NCBI GenBank assembly: GCA_035501735.1
Contig: DATJVR010000034.1
Coordinates: forward strand, 1 to 64,000
DNA from: PNAI01 sp035501735
GTDB taxonomy: Bacteria; Pseudomonadota; Alphaproteobacteria; Rhizobiales; Xanthobacteraceae
Direction of reading: 5' to 3'
DNA length: 64,000 nucleotides
In this document: positions 8,637-18,692 of the stretch, in pieces
Layout: every line of letters begins with the position of its first letter
How positions within the stretch are numbered: position 1 is the first letter of the stretch
Made by a program: the position numbers and the translations under genes
The notes under the pieces: generated by a model
Seen by the model: the letters and a program-made list of their open reading frames with translations, nothing else
Told to the model about the DNA's origin: nothing
The model's database searches: none

Positions 8637-10967
8637 TCAGACCGATGATCGGACACCGTTCCGCATCGCCCGCCACACGCGCAGGGGCGTTGCCGGCATT
8701 TCGACGTCGGTGACGCCGTAATCCTGGAGCGCATCGACAATCGCATTGATGACGGTCGGAGGCGCGGCGACAGTGCCGGATTCGCCTGCGCCCTTCACCC
8801 CGATTGGATTGCTGCGGCAGCGGTCCGGCAGTTCGTGCAGATCGAAGCCGGGCAGGTCTTCGGCGCGCGGCATGCAATAGTCCATGAACGAACCCGACAA
8901 GGGCTGGCCGGACTCCGGTTCGTATTCGATCTTCTCCAGCAGCGCCTGGCCGATGCCCATGGCGAGCCCGCCGTGGATCTGGCCCTCGAACAGCAGCGGA
9001 TTGATGATGACGCCGGAATCGTCGACGGCGGTGTAGCGTGCAAGCTCGACGCGGCCGGTGTCCGGGTCGACCTCGACTTCGCAGATGTGACAGCCGTTGG
9101 CGAAATTCGGCCGGGCCGGCGTGAATGTGCCGACGGCTTCGAGGCCGACGCCAAATTCAGCCGGCCAGCCGACCGGCGCAAACGTACGTTTGACGAGATC
9201 GACGAGGCGGATTGATTTGTCGGTGCCGACGACGGTGAATTTTCCTTCGGCGAAGGTGATGTCGCCGGCTGCAGCTTCGAGAATGTGGGCGGCCATCTTC
9301 TTGCCCTTCTCGATCAGCACATCGGCGGCGTTCTTCAGAGCGGAACCACCGATGGTCATGCTGCGCGAACCGTAGGTGCCGCGGCCGAAGCCGACCTGAT
9401 CGGTGTCGCCCTGGATCATGCGGATTGTGGCGAAATCCACGCCTAGCCAGTCGGCGACCATCTGCGCGTAAACGGTTTCGTGGCCCTGGCCGTGGCTGTG
9501 GGTGCCGGAAACGATCGTGACTGTGGCGTTCTCGTCGAATCGTATTTCCATGCGGTCGTTGAACGGGCCGCAGATCTCCATGAAAAAAGCCATGCCGCGT
9601 CCGCGCAGCTTGCCGCTTTTCTTCGACTCCGCGCGTCGTTTGGCAAAACCCCGGAGGTCGGCGGCTGCGAGCGCCATATCCATCACGGCCTCGTAGTTTG
9701 CGGCGTCATGCACGAGCATAAGCGGCGTTTGGTAGGGGACAGATGGCGCCGTGATGTAGTTGCGCCGGCGCAATTCAGCAGGGTCGATGCTCAGTTCGCG
9801 CGCCGCCTGATCGACAAGGCGCTCCATCACGTAAACTGCTTCCGGCTTGCCGGCGCCGCGATAGGGGCCCGTGGGAGTCGTGTGCGTATAGACGGCGCGC
9901 AGGCTGATATGTGCGGCCGGAATCGCGTACACATTGGTATAGGCCATTGAGCCCAGGCCGGCCGGTACGGCGGCGCTGGCCGAAAGATAAGCGCCTTGTG
10001 CGTAATCGGTTGACACGCGCAGGCCGATGAATTTTCCGCCGGCGTCGAGCGCGAGCGAGGCCTCGCTGACGCAATCCCGGCCGTGGCTGTCGCTGACGAT
10101 GGCCTCGGCGCGGTCGGAGACCCATTTGACCGGGCGATTGATCTTGCGGGCGGCCCAGACCACAAGCGCGTCCTCGGGATAGACGCCGCCCTTCATGCCG
10201 AAGCCGCCGCCGACATCGGCGGAGACGACACGAAAGTTCACCTCCGGTTCATGGAAGATGGCGCCGGCCAGAACCGCGCGCATCTTGTGCGGTACCTGCG
10301 AGGAACTGTAGAGCGTTGAACGTCCGGTTGCAGCGTCATGCATTCCGAGCGACGTGCGCGCCTCCATGGAATTAGCGGACAGGCGATTGTTGACAATGCG
10401 CAACGATACTGTGTGAGCGGCACTATTGAATGCGGCGTCGGTCTTTGCCTTGTCGCCGCGCTCCATGGCGAACCAGATGTTATTGGGCGCGCTGTCCCAC
10501 ACCAGTGGGGAGCCGGGCTTGGCAGCTTGATCGGTTACGATTGCGGCGGGCAGTTCCTCATAGTCAACGCGAATGAGTTCGGCCGCATCGCGGGCCTGGT
10601 TCAAGGACTCGGCAACCACGAAGGCCACCGGATCGCCGACGTGCCGCACACGGTCATGCGGCAAGATCGGGTGAAGACCCATGAAGGCTTTCAGTGGGCC
10701 GCCGAAGGCGATCGGAGGGGCGCCGCAGGGAAGATTGCCGAGATTCTCAGCTTTGACGTCGGTGCCGGTCAGCACTGCAAGAACGCCGGGCGACATTTTG
10801 GCCTTGGCGACATCAATCGATTTTATAAGGGCGTGCGCGTGCGGCGACCGCAGCACGTAGCCGTATGCCAGGTATGGCGGTGCGAAGTCGTCGGTGTAGC
10901 GGCCGCTGCCCTTGAGAAAGCGCGGATCCTCCGTCCGCGGCACCGGCTGCCCGATCCCGAATTTCAT
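8637..10967 (-). CDS. Molybdenum hydroxylase large subunit (CoxL/xanthine dehydrogenase family)
   Basis: A 776-residue molybdopterin-binding subunit. The N terminus has the a/b hammerhead segment (IGQPVPRTEDPRFLKGSGRYTDD) and SPHAHALIKSID. Cofactor-binding motifs follow: GGGFGMKGG, GPYRGAGKPEA in the active-site loop, and SHGQGHET. The catalytic glutamate is expected in KGAGESGT near the C terminus. The loop is not the AYxCSFR signature of true CO dehydrogenase, so this is a form II-type hydroxylase of unknown substrate. No FAD-binding or [2Fe-2S] subunit gene is adjacent. ATG 10967 is preferred to 10973 because GGAG then stands six bases away. A second, diverged copy lies at 12047-14365 on the opposite strand. 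Confidence 0.85.
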   Translation of the reverse strand: MKFGIGQPVPRTEDPRFLKGSGRYTDDFAPPYLAYGYVLRSPHAHALIKSIDVAKAKMSPGVLAVLTGTDVKAENLGNLPCGAPPIAFGGPLKAFMGLHPILPHDRVRHVGDPVAFVVAESLNQARDAAELIRVDYEELPAAIVTDQAAKPGSPLVWDSAPNNIWFAMERGDKAKTDAAFNSAAHTVSLRIVNNRLSANSMEARTSLGMHDAATGRSTLYSSSQVPHKMRAVLAGAIFHEPEVNFRVVSADVGGGFGMKGGVYPEDALVVWAARKINRPVKWVSDRAEAIVSDSHGRDCVSEASLALDAGGKFIGLRVSTDYAQGAYLSASAAVPAGLGSMAYTNVYAIPAAHISLRAVYTHTTPTGPYRGAGKPEAVYVMERLVDQAARELSIDPAELRRRNYITAPSVPYQTPLMLVHDAANYEAVMDMALAAADLRGFAKRRAESKKSGKLRGRGMAFFMEICGPFNDRMEIRFDENATVTIVSGTHSHGQGHETVYAQMVADWLGVDFATIRMIQGDTDQVGFGRGTYGSRSMTIGGSALKNAADVLIEKGKKMAAHILEAAAGDITFAEGKFTVVGTDKSIRLVDLVKRTFAPVGWPAEFGVGLEAVGTFTPARPNFANGCHICEVEVDPDTGRVELARYTAVDDSGVIINPLLFEGQIHGGLAMGIGQALLEKIEYEPESGQPLSGSFMDYCMPRAEDLPGFDLHELPDRCRSNPIGVKGAGESGTVAAPPTVINAIVDALQDYGVTDVEMPATPLRVWRAMRNGVRSSV

Positions 10968-11104
10968 CTGCATCTCCTGGCTGCAACGTCGCGATTATCC
11001 ATCTGAGAATATCGGGGAGAGTGCGTCAACCGCCTGCCGTGCGCGGCGGGCTTGAGCCGCATTACGCTTGCGCCCTATCATGGCAACGACCAGTGGGGTC
11101 CGTG

Positions 11105-11980
11105 ATGGAATCGACAGACATTTCCGCTGCTGCCGTCCCAAAGTCCGTACCTGCGCGGGTGGCGACGCGGCCGCTTTCACCGGCCCTTGGCGCCGAGATC
11201 ATCGGTGTCGATCTGCGCGAAGAGCTGGATGATGCGCGATTTGCGGGGATCTTGCAGGCTTGGCATGAAAACCTGGTCATTCTGTTGCGGGACCAGCAAC
11301 TGACTGAGGACGATCAGGTCCGGTTCGCCCAACGGTTCGGACCGCTGGCGACCATCCATACCCCGCAATTCGTGCGCAACCACCCGGCCGTGATGCTGAT
11401 CTCAAACATCCGCAAGGACGGCAAGCCGATCGGCGCGCTGCCTGACGGCGAAATGCATTTCCATACCGACCAGTGCCACCAGGAAAAGCCGGCGCGCGCC
11501 TCGATGCTGTACGCCCTCGAAGTGCCGAGCAAAGGCGGCGATACGCTGTTCGCCAATGGCTATATGGCCTACGAAACCCTGCCGGCAGCCATCAAGGGGC
11601 GGATCGAGGGTCGCAAAGCGCTCAACGCCTATGACTACGACAATGCCGCAACGTTACGCGCGGCGCGGCTGGCGCCGGGCGTGCCGTCGTGCGTGCATCC
11701 GGTGGTGCGAACCCATCCGGTCACCGGCCGCAAGGCCCTCTACGTCAACCGACTGATGACGGTGCGGATCGAAGGGCTGCCGGAAGCCGAAAGCGAAGAA
11801 CTGCTGAACTTCTTGTTCGACCATCAGGAGAAGCCGGAATTCATCTATTCGCATGTCTGGCGTCCGGGCGACCTGCTGATGTGGGACAACCGCTGCACGC
11901 TCCACGCTCGCACGGATTTCAGCGCCACCGAGCGGCGGCTGATGCGGCGCGTGACCATCATGGGCGAAAAGCCAATATGA
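11105..11980 (+). CDS. TauD/TfdA-family Fe(II)/2-oxoglutarate dioxygenase
   Basis: A 291-residue non-haem iron dioxygenase. The iron ligands are visible as H120-x-D122 (in MHFHTDQCH) and H267 (in CTLHARTD), with arginines near residues 278-282 for binding the 2-oxoglutarate carboxylate. LGAEIIGVDL near the N terminus and WRPGDLLMWDNRCTLH near the C terminus are typical of the family. These enzymes oxidise a substrate while turning 2-oxoglutarate into succinate and CO2. Taurine, 2,4-D-like ethers and alkyl sulfates are known substrates of relatives; this one cannot be assigned. The ATG at 11105 has GGGGT upstream and fits family length better than the earlier start at 11021. It lies between two Mo hydroxylase genes. 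Confidence 0.85.
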   Translation: MESTDISAAAVPKSVPARVATRPLSPALGAEIIGVDLREELDDARFAGILQAWHENLVILLRDQQLTEDDQVRFAQRFGPLATIHTPQFVRNHPAVMLISNIRKDGKPIGALPDGEMHFHTDQCHQEKPARASMLYALEVPSKGGDTLFANGYMAYETLPAAIKGRIEGRKALNAYDYDNAATLRAARLAPGVPSCVHPVVRTHPVTGRKALYVNRLMTVRIEGLPEAESEELLNFLFDHQEKPEFIYSHVWRPGDLLMWDNRCTLHARTDFSATERRLMRRVTIMGEKPI

Positions 11981-12046
11981 GCGCCGCGTTTTGAACGGCA
12001 ACTCCGATCATTTCAGCAAGATCATCATGTAGGCACTGAGGGTGAA

Positions 12047-14365
12047 ATGGGTGAATTCGCGATCGGTCAGTCGGTTTCGCGGTTCGAGGATCCGCGATTG
12101 CTCAGAGGAGGCGGGCGCTATGTGGACGACATCGTGCTGCCCGGCATGGCGTTCGGGAATGTGCTGCGGTCGCCGCACGCGCACGCGCGCATACGCAAGA
12201 TCGACACGACCGCAGCAAAGGTCGCACCGGGTGTCCTGGCAGTGCTCACGGGGGCCGACTGGGCCGCCTCGGGCTGGGGCGATTTGCCGGTACCGGGCGG
12301 CATGAAGCGCCGCGACGGTTCGCCCAATTATAAGCCGCGCTATCCGGCACTGGTGAAGGATCGCGTACGCTGGGTCGGCGACTACGTGGCCTTCGTGGTG
12401 GCGGAAACCAAGCATCAGGCCGCCGATGCGGCCGAACTGATCGAAGTGGACTACGAGCCGCTGCCTGCCGCGATCGGCACTGCGAATGCGGCCAAGCCTG
12501 GCGTGCCGCTGGTGTGGGAGGATTGCAAGGACAACACCTGCTTCGTGCAAATCCACGGCGACAGGGCGGCGACCGATGCCGCCTTCGCGAAGGCCGCACA
12601 CGTGGTCAAGCAGCACCTCGTGATCAATCGCGTGACCACCGCTTCGATGGAGCCGCGCGGCTCGATCGGCGACTATGATGCCGCTGCCGATCACTACACG
12701 ATCTACACCACGCTGCAGCGGGCGCATCCTTATCGCGCCGAGCTTGCGAAATTCGTGCTCAAGGTCCCCGAGCACAAGGTGCGGGTGGTTGCTGGTGACA
12801 TCGGCGGCAGCTTCGGCATGAAATCGGCGATCTACAATGAAGTGGCACTGGTGCTGCTCGGCTCGAAGCTGACGGGGCGGCCGGTGAAGTGGATGAGCAC
12901 GCGCTCGGAAGCATTCTTGAGCGACGCACAGGCGCGCGACAACGTCACGGACGCCGAGCTTGCGCTCGACAGGGATGGCATGTTCTTGGGCTTGCGGGTG
13001 TTCTCGACCGTCAACGCGGGCGCCTATCTGCAAACAGGTTTCCAAGCCTACACCGGCAATCTCGGCACGCTCGCCGGTGTCTATCGCACGCCCGCCATGT
13101 ATGTGGAGTCGACGGCGGTATTCACGCACACGCATCCGTGCCGACCCTATCGCGGCAACGGAAGGCCCGAGGCGGCCTACGTGATCGAGCGGATGGTCGA
13201 TCTCGCGGCCGCTGAATTGAAGATGGAGCCGGCCGAGATCAGGCGGAAGAACTACATCGCGCCGGAAGCGATGCCGTTCAAAACCAGCCTCACGTTCACC
13301 TATGATTCCGGCGAGTTCGAGAAGAGCATGGACATGGCGCTCAAGCTCGCTGATGTGGCGGGCTTCCCAAAGCGGCGTGCGGAGTCGAAGAAGCGCGGCA
13401 TGCTGCGGGGCCTGGGCATTTCCAACACGATCGAGCGCGCGGCAGCGGCGGGATTTGAAGGCGCCGAAATCCGCTTCGATCGCTCCGGCACGGTCACGAT
13501 GCTGTCAGGCAGCATCAACCAGGGCCAGGGTCACGAGACCGTGCTCAAGCAGATCGTCGCCGACCGGCTCGGCATCCATCCGAACGACATCGAGTATCTG
13601 CAGGGCGACACCGACAAGGTGTTCTTCGGCGAAGGCACCGGCGGATCGCGTTCCGCGACAATGTCGGGCTCGGCGTTCCATAACGCTTCCGACAAGATCG
13701 TCGGCAAGGCCAAGGTCATCGCCGCGCACAATCTCAAGGTGGATGTCGCCGATGTGAAGTTCGCCGACGGCATCTTTTCCAGCACCAAGACCAACCAGAC
13801 GATCACCATCAAGGAGGTCGCGGAAGCTGCGGTGAACCCGGCAAAGATGCCAAAGAACCTGGAGATCGGTCTCAACGCCAATGCGGTCTATACCGCGCCG
13901 GTGGAGAATTTCCCAAACGGCTGCCACATCTGCGAGGTCGAGATCGATCCCGATACCGGCCACGTCGAGATCGTGCGCTATAGCGTAGTGGATGATGTCG
14001 GCACGGTGCTAAACCCGCTGCTGCTCAAGGGACAGATCGTCGGCGGCGTGGCGCAGGGCGCCGGCCAGATCCTCAAAGAGGACATTGCCTTCGATACCGC
14101 AGGCCAACTCGTCACCGGCTCGTTCATGGATTACGCCATGCCGCGCGCGAGCGACTTCTCTCCGATCGAAGTGAAGAGCAATCCGGTGCCCACGAAAACC
14201 AATCCACTCGGCACCAAAGGCGCGGGCGAGGCCGGCTGCGTCGGCGCGCTGCCGGCGGTGGCCAATGCGCTCGTCAATGCCTTGTCGGAATACGGCGTCC
14301 GTCACATCGAAATGCCGGCAACACCGGAACGGGTGTGGCGCGCGATGCGGAATGGACGCAGATAA
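12047..14365 (+). CDS. Molybdenum hydroxylase large subunit, second paralogue
   Basis: A 772-residue molybdopterin-binding subunit with the same plan as the gene at 8637-10967. It carries IGQSVSRFEDPRLLRGGGRY, GGSFGMKS, RPYRGNGRPEA in the active-site loop, GQGHETVLKQI and the expected catalytic-glutamate region TKGAGEAGCVG. GAGGGTGAA precedes the ATG. The dioxygenase gene ends 66 bp upstream on the same strand, so the two may be co-transcribed. Again there is no FAD or iron-sulfur subunit nearby, so electrons must leave through partners encoded elsewhere or by another route. Its stop codon is only four bases from the 3' end of the convergent tRNA-Asn gene. Substrate unknown. Confidence 0.85.
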   Translation: MGEFAIGQSVSRFEDPRLLRGGGRYVDDIVLPGMAFGNVLRSPHAHARIRKIDTTAAKVAPGVLAVLTGADWAASGWGDLPVPGGMKRRDGSPNYKPRYPALVKDRVRWVGDYVAFVVAETKHQAADAAELIEVDYEPLPAAIGTANAAKPGVPLVWEDCKDNTCFVQIHGDRAATDAAFAKAAHVVKQHLVINRVTTASMEPRGSIGDYDAAADHYTIYTTLQRAHPYRAELAKFVLKVPEHKVRVVAGDIGGSFGMKSAIYNEVALVLLGSKLTGRPVKWMSTRSEAFLSDAQARDNVTDAELALDRDGMFLGLRVFSTVNAGAYLQTGFQAYTGNLGTLAGVYRTPAMYVESTAVFTHTHPCRPYRGNGRPEAAYVIERMVDLAAAELKMEPAEIRRKNYIAPEAMPFKTSLTFTYDSGEFEKSMDMALKLADVAGFPKRRAESKKRGMLRGLGISNTIERAAAAGFEGAEIRFDRSGTVTMLSGSINQGQGHETVLKQIVADRLGIHPNDIEYLQGDTDKVFFGEGTGGSRSATMSGSAFHNASDKIVGKAKVIAAHNLKVDVADVKFADGIFSSTKTNQTITIKEVAEAAVNPAKMPKNLEIGLNANAVYTAPVENFPNGCHICEVEIDPDTGHVEIVRYSVVDDVGTVLNPLLLKGQIVGGVAQGAGQILKEDIAFDTAGQLVTGSFMDYAMPRASDFSPIEVKSNPVPTKTNPLGTKGAGEAGCVGALPAVANALVNALSEYGVRHIEMPATPERVWRAMRNGRR

Positions 14366-14369
14366 GGAG

Positions 14370-14444
14370 TGGCTCCCCGGGCCGGATTCGAACCAGCGAC
14401 CAACCGGTTAACAGCCGGTTGCTCTACCGCTGAGCTACCGGGGA
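14370..14444 (-). tRNA. tRNA-Asn (anticodon GTT)
   Basis: A 75-base cloverleaf read on the minus strand. The acceptor stem TCCCCGG pairs with CCGGGGA; the D arm is GCTCAGCGGTAGAGC; the anticodon stem ACCGG/CCGGT frames the loop CTGTTAA with anticodon GTT; the T arm holds GGTTCGAATCC. Discriminator G and an encoded CCA complete the 3' end. The 3' end is four bases from the stop codon of the convergent Mo hydroxylase gene. Confidence 0.97.
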
Positions 14445-14756
14445 ACACGAAGCACGACGATAGGGCGCGTATAACAAAGGCTTTGCGCCTTGCCTAGCGC
14501 GCCCGATTTTAAGGGCGCCGATTGTAACGTACGATTCACCGAAAGCTTTGAGATTTCGTTCGCGGGGCCGCGCACGGCGCTTTCGGGGGCCCGCCATTCG
14601 GCCTCACTGTGCCGCTTTTCGTAGATATATCATTGCAGGGTGTCTTGACGCTTCGCTAAATAAAGCGGCGGAATTGCCGTTTTCTAACCTCAGCAAGTCA
14701 TCGAATCGTTACGAAACGTAGCGATCATCACGCCCGGGATTTTGTGGCCATCGGTC
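14445..14756. other. Intergenic region between tRNA-Asn and ppk
   Basis: About 310 bases with no convincing gene on either strand. It must hold the promoter of the leftward tRNA gene and that of the rightward ppk gene. TTATAC is present on the minus strand about 25 bases upstream of the tRNA 5' end and could be its -10 box. I see no clear PhoB box before ppk. Confidence 0.4.
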
Positions 14757-16979
14757 ATGTCTGAAAGCAGCCAAGTCATTGTCTTGAAAGAGGAAACTTC
14801 GCGCTCGTCCGGACCCGAGGGGGGCGCGCGGGCGGCCGTGCCGCTCGACCTTTCGACCGGATCGGACCGCTTTATCAACCGAGAGTTGTCTTGGCTGCAC
14901 TTTAATCGCCGCGTGCTGGAGGAATCCGCCAACGAGGGCCATCCGCTGCTCGAGCGGCTGCGTTTTCTCTCGATTTCGGCCAATAACCTCGACGAGTTTT
15001 TCATGGTCCGCGTCGCCGGCCTCAAGGGCCAGGTGCGCGCCGGAATTACCACGAAGAGTCCCGATGGGCTGTCTCCCAGCGAACAGCTAGCGCGCATTAC
15101 CGAAGCGGTCGCTGTGCTGGCGAGCGATCAGCAGAATCAGTGGCGCGAGCTGCGCGAGGCGCTCGCGGAGAAGGGCTTGGTGCTGATCGACGGTCCCGAT
15201 GTGACGAAGGCGGACAAAGCCTGGATCGAGGATTATTTCCTGCGCAACATCTATCCGGTGCTCACGCCGCTTGCGATCGATCCGGCGCATCCATTCCCAT
15301 TCATCCCCAACCTGGGCTTTACGATCGCGCTTCATCTTGTGCGGTCCGGCGACGGCAAGGCGATGAACGCATTGATCCGCGTGCCGCATAAGGTCGAGCG
15401 TTTCATCAGTCTGCCGCAGGTCGCGGATGCAGGCGTGACGAGGCTGATCACGCTCGAACAGGTGACCGGCCTGTTCATCGGGCGGCTGTTCCCCGGCTAT
15501 ATCGTCAAGGGCCAGGGCGCGTTTCGTGTTGTCCGCGATTCGGAAATCGAAATCGAGGAAGAGGCGGAAGATCTTGTGCGGCTGTTCGAGAACGTCCTCA
15601 AGCGAAGGCGCCGCGGGTCGGTCATCAGGCTTGAGCTCGAGGCGGCGGCCCCCGCCGAGCTAAGGCGCTTTGTCCAGCGGGCGCTCGGTGTTGCCGACGA
15701 CGAATTGTTTCTGGTCGATGGGGTGCTAGCGCTCAATGAGCTTGCACAGATCGTCAATTTGGATCGGCCGGACTTGAAGTTCGTCCCGTACAATCCGCGG
15801 TTCCCCGAACGTATCCGTGATCACAACGGCGATTGCTTCGCGGCCATTCGGCAAAAGGACCTGATCGTTCATCATCCCTATGAATCGTTCGACGTGGTGG
15901 TGCAGTTCCTGCAGCAGGCCGCGCGCGATCCGGAAGTGGTCGCGATCAAGCAGACGCTCTATCGCACCTCGGCGGAATCGCCGATCGTCAAGGCCTTGGC
16001 GGAAGCGGCCGAGGCCGGGAAGTCGGTGACGGCGCTGGTCGAGCTCAAGGCGCGATTCGACGAAGAAGCCAACATCCGCTGGTCGCGCGACCTCGAGCGG
16101 GCGGGCGTGCAGGTCGTATTTGGTTTCATCGAACTGAAAACCCACGGCAAGCTTTCGCTTGTGGTGCGCCGGGAAGGCGGCGCACTTGCGACTTACGTGC
16201 ACGTCGGCACCGGCAACTATCATCCGGTAACAGCGAGAGTCTATACGGATCTGTCTTTCTTCACGTCCGATCCGGTGATCGCGCGCGATGTCGGCCGTGT
16301 ATTCAACTTCATCACCGGCTATGCCGAACCGGCGGAACTGGAAAAGCTTGCGATCTCGCCGGTCAACCTGCGCACGCGCATCCGCAATCATATCACGCAG
16401 GAAATCGCGCATGCCAAAGCGGGGCGGCCGGCGGCGATCTGGATGAAGATGAATGCGCTGGTGGATCCGGAGATCATCGACGATCTCTATGCGGCCTCGC
16501 GCGCCGGGGTCCAGGTCGATCTCGTGGTGCGTGGAATCTGCTGCCTGCGGCCCGGCCTGCCGGGCCTGTCGGAGAATATCCGGGTCAAGTCAATCATCGG
16601 CCGCTTCCTCGAGCATGGCCGCATCTATTGCTTCGGCGCGGGCAATGGCCTGCCGCACGCAAAGGCGGCGGTCTATATTTCCTCCGCCGACATGATGCCG
16701 CGCAACCTCGATCGCCGCGTCGAGGTGCTCTGCCCGATTCTCAATCCGACCGTGCACGAGCAGGTGCTCGACCAGATCATGGTCGCAAACTTCAAGGATA
16801 ACGAGCAAAGTTGGAAGCTCTTGCCGGATGGCACGTCGATCCGTATTAAGGCGGCGAACGGCGAGGAGCCGTTCAACGCCCATAAATACTTCATGACCAA
16901 CCCGAGCCTGTCCGGACGTGGAAAGTCTCTCAAAGAATCGTCTCCACGCAGTCTCGTTCGCCGGGCCGAACGGGCGTGA
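14757..16979 (+). CDS. ppk: Polyphosphate kinase
   Basis: A 740-residue PPK1, the membrane-associated enzyme that builds polyphosphate from ATP. All four domains are present in order: the N-terminal RFINRELSWLHFNRRVLEE, the head domain, and the two phospholipase-D-like catalytic domains. Catalytic landmarks are IKQTLYRTS, the phospho-accepting histidine region (ALVELKARFDEEANI and ELKTHGKLSLVVRRE), and HVGTGNYHP. The ATG at 14757 is used; an in-frame TTG 15 bases earlier is possible but has no advantage. The exopolyphosphatase gene starts 16 bp downstream, so synthesis and breakdown are encoded together, the usual arrangement in these bacteria. Confidence 0.97.
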   Translation: MSESSQVIVLKEETSRSSGPEGGARAAVPLDLSTGSDRFINRELSWLHFNRRVLEESANEGHPLLERLRFLSISANNLDEFFMVRVAGLKGQVRAGITTKSPDGLSPSEQLARITEAVAVLASDQQNQWRELREALAEKGLVLIDGPDVTKADKAWIEDYFLRNIYPVLTPLAIDPAHPFPFIPNLGFTIALHLVRSGDGKAMNALIRVPHKVERFISLPQVADAGVTRLITLEQVTGLFIGRLFPGYIVKGQGAFRVVRDSEIEIEEEAEDLVRLFENVLKRRRRGSVIRLELEAAAPAELRRFVQRALGVADDELFLVDGVLALNELAQIVNLDRPDLKFVPYNPRFPERIRDHNGDCFAAIRQKDLIVHHPYESFDVVVQFLQQAARDPEVVAIKQTLYRTSAESPIVKALAEAAEAGKSVTALVELKARFDEEANIRWSRDLERAGVQVVFGFIELKTHGKLSLVVRREGGALATYVHVGTGNYHPVTARVYTDLSFFTSDPVIARDVGRVFNFITGYAEPAELEKLAISPVNLRTRIRNHITQEIAHAKAGRPAAIWMKMNALVDPEIIDDLYAASRAGVQVDLVVRGICCLRPGLPGLSENIRVKSIIGRFLEHGRIYCFGAGNGLPHAKAAVYISSADMMPRNLDRRVEVLCPILNPTVHEQVLDQIMVANFKDNEQSWKLLPDGTSIRIKAANGEEPFNAHKYFMTNPSLSGRGKSLKESSPRSLVRRAERA

Positions 16980-16995
16980 TGCTCGACCACACACT

Positions 16996-18504
16996 ATGAA
17001 TTTCGCCCAAGGGCGACTCGGTATCGGGCCGCCGATCGGCGTCATCGATATCGGGTCGAATTCGGTGCGCCTCGTAGTCTATGAGGGGCTCTCGCGCAGT
17101 CCGACCCCGCTGTTCAATGAAAAGATACTCGCCGGCCTTGGCCGTGAGGTGCAAAGCAAAGGTCTGCTGATGCCCGACGCGGTCGACAAGGCGCTGGAGG
17201 CGCTCAAGCGATTCCGCGCCTTGTGCGATGTCATGCGCGTCGAAGACCTTCATGTGGTCGCGACCGCGGCCGCACGAGAGGCCCGCAACGGCAAGGCTTT
17301 CGTCGCGGAGGCCGAGCGCCTCTGCCGGGTGAAGGTCGAGCTGATTTCCGGTGCGCGGGAAGCAAAGCTCACGGCCCTCGGAGTGGTATCCGGCTTTCAT
17401 CGGCCCGACGGGTTGGTCGGCGACCTCGGCGGCGGTTCGCTCGAACTCGCCCGCGTGCAGGGTGCGCGTATCGGGATGGGCGCGACGTTGCCGCTCGGTG
17501 GGCTTGCACTCATTGATCGCTCGGATAAGTCGGTCAAAAAGGCGGAAAAGATCGTCAAGAATACGCTCAACAAGGTATCGCTGCTGAAATCCCTGAAAGG
17601 GCGCACGTTCTACGCGGTCGGCGGCACCTGGCGGTCGCTGGCGCGGCTGCACATGTGGCAGACCGGCTATCCGCTGCATGTCATGCACGGCTATGAAGTG
17701 CGCGCTAAAGAGGCGCTTGAATTTTCGCGGCTGGTGGGCCGTGTCAGTCCGGACACACTGTCGCAGATCGAGGTGGTCGCCGATGCCCGTCGGCCGCTGC
17801 TTGCCTATGCGGCGCTGGTGCTCGAACACATCGTCCGCAAGGGGGAGCCGAAAGAAGTCGTTTTCTCAGCGCTGGGCGTGCGCGAGGGTTTGCTCTACTC
17901 GTTGCTTGATGCAGAGGAGCGGAAAAGGGATCCGCTGATCGCGGCCGCGGAAGACCTCAATCGGCTGCGATCGCGCTCGCCCGCGCATGGTTTGGAACTG
18001 ATCGATTGGACCGACCGGTTCATGGCCTCGTCCGGCCTTGAGGAATCGCGGGATGAAAAGCGGTTGCGGCATGCGGCCTGCCTGCTCGCCGACATCGGGT
18101 GGCGCGCACATCCCGACTATCGCGGCGAGCAATCGCTCAATGTCATCGCGTATGCCGGATTTGTCGGGATCGACCATTCGGAACGTGCGTTCCTGGCGCT
18201 CTCGGTTTTTTTCCGCCATGTGGGCGTGATGCACGACGAGGAGCTGTCACCGCGGTTACGCGAACTCGCCTCGACCCGCATGATCGATCGCGCCCGCGTG
18301 CTCGGCGCGGCGCTGCGGGTCGCCTATCTGGTTTCGGCATCACAGCCTGGTCTGCTCGCAAAGGCCCCGCTCAAGGTCGAAAAACGCCGTCTTGTCCTGC
18401 ATCTCGAGGGAAAATATGCGTCACTTGCCGGGGATCGCGTGTTCTCGCGATTGAAGCAGCTCGCTCGCCTGATAGGTCGCGAACCCATGATCGCGACCCG
18501 GTGA
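16996..18504 (+). CDS. ppx: Exopolyphosphatase (Ppx/GppA)
   Basis: A 502-residue member of the sugar kinase/actin-like Ppx-GppA family. The N-terminal nucleotide/phosphate loop is GVIDIGSNSVRLVVYEG, the second loop is GDLGGGSLELARV, and the C-terminal half carries the HD-like helical domain (LRHAACLLADIGWRAHPDY). It releases orthophosphate from polyphosphate ends or cleaves pppGpp. ATG 16996 is chosen because the domain starts soon after it; an in-frame start at 16918 would overlap ppk by 62 bases with no family sequence. It follows ppk in the same direction and is probably one transcript. Confidence 0.95.
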   Translation: MNFAQGRLGIGPPIGVIDIGSNSVRLVVYEGLSRSPTPLFNEKILAGLGREVQSKGLLMPDAVDKALEALKRFRALCDVMRVEDLHVVATAAAREARNGKAFVAEAERLCRVKVELISGAREAKLTALGVVSGFHRPDGLVGDLGGGSLELARVQGARIGMGATLPLGGLALIDRSDKSVKKAEKIVKNTLNKVSLLKSLKGRTFYAVGGTWRSLARLHMWQTGYPLHVMHGYEVRAKEALEFSRLVGRVSPDTLSQIEVVADARRPLLAYAALVLEHIVRKGEPKEVVFSALGVREGLLYSLLDAEERKRDPLIAAAEDLNRLRSRSPAHGLELIDWTDRFMASSGLEESRDEKRLRHAACLLADIGWRAHPDYRGEQSLNVIAYAGFVGIDHSERAFLALSVFFRHVGVMHDEELSPRLRELASTRMIDRARVLGAALRVAYLVSASQPGLLAKAPLKVEKRRLVLHLEGKYASLAGDRVFSRLKQLARLIGREPMIATR

Positions 18505-18692
18505 TGGGCGCTTCCATGGCGGCTATTACGAGAGTAATCGGCCCAATATACGGCTATGCGTCACCAACCTGCAATTCGGGCGGTGAATTATGACAATTAT
18601 GTAACGGTAGCAGCCATTATATAGGTGCCAGACCGGGGGCATCCGTGTCTACTTAAGGGCAGTCCAGCGAAGCGTTATGTTCGAGTTGGTCG

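Noticed and set aside
12008..13135. 375-codon minus-strand frame opposite the second Mo hydroxylase
   Set aside because: High-GC shadow of a clearly real gene; no family motif or ribosome site.
14366..14756. tRNA-Asn as an integration site of a genomic island
   Set aside because: No integrase and no direct repeat of the tRNA 3' end was noticed; both sides look like ordinary chromosome.
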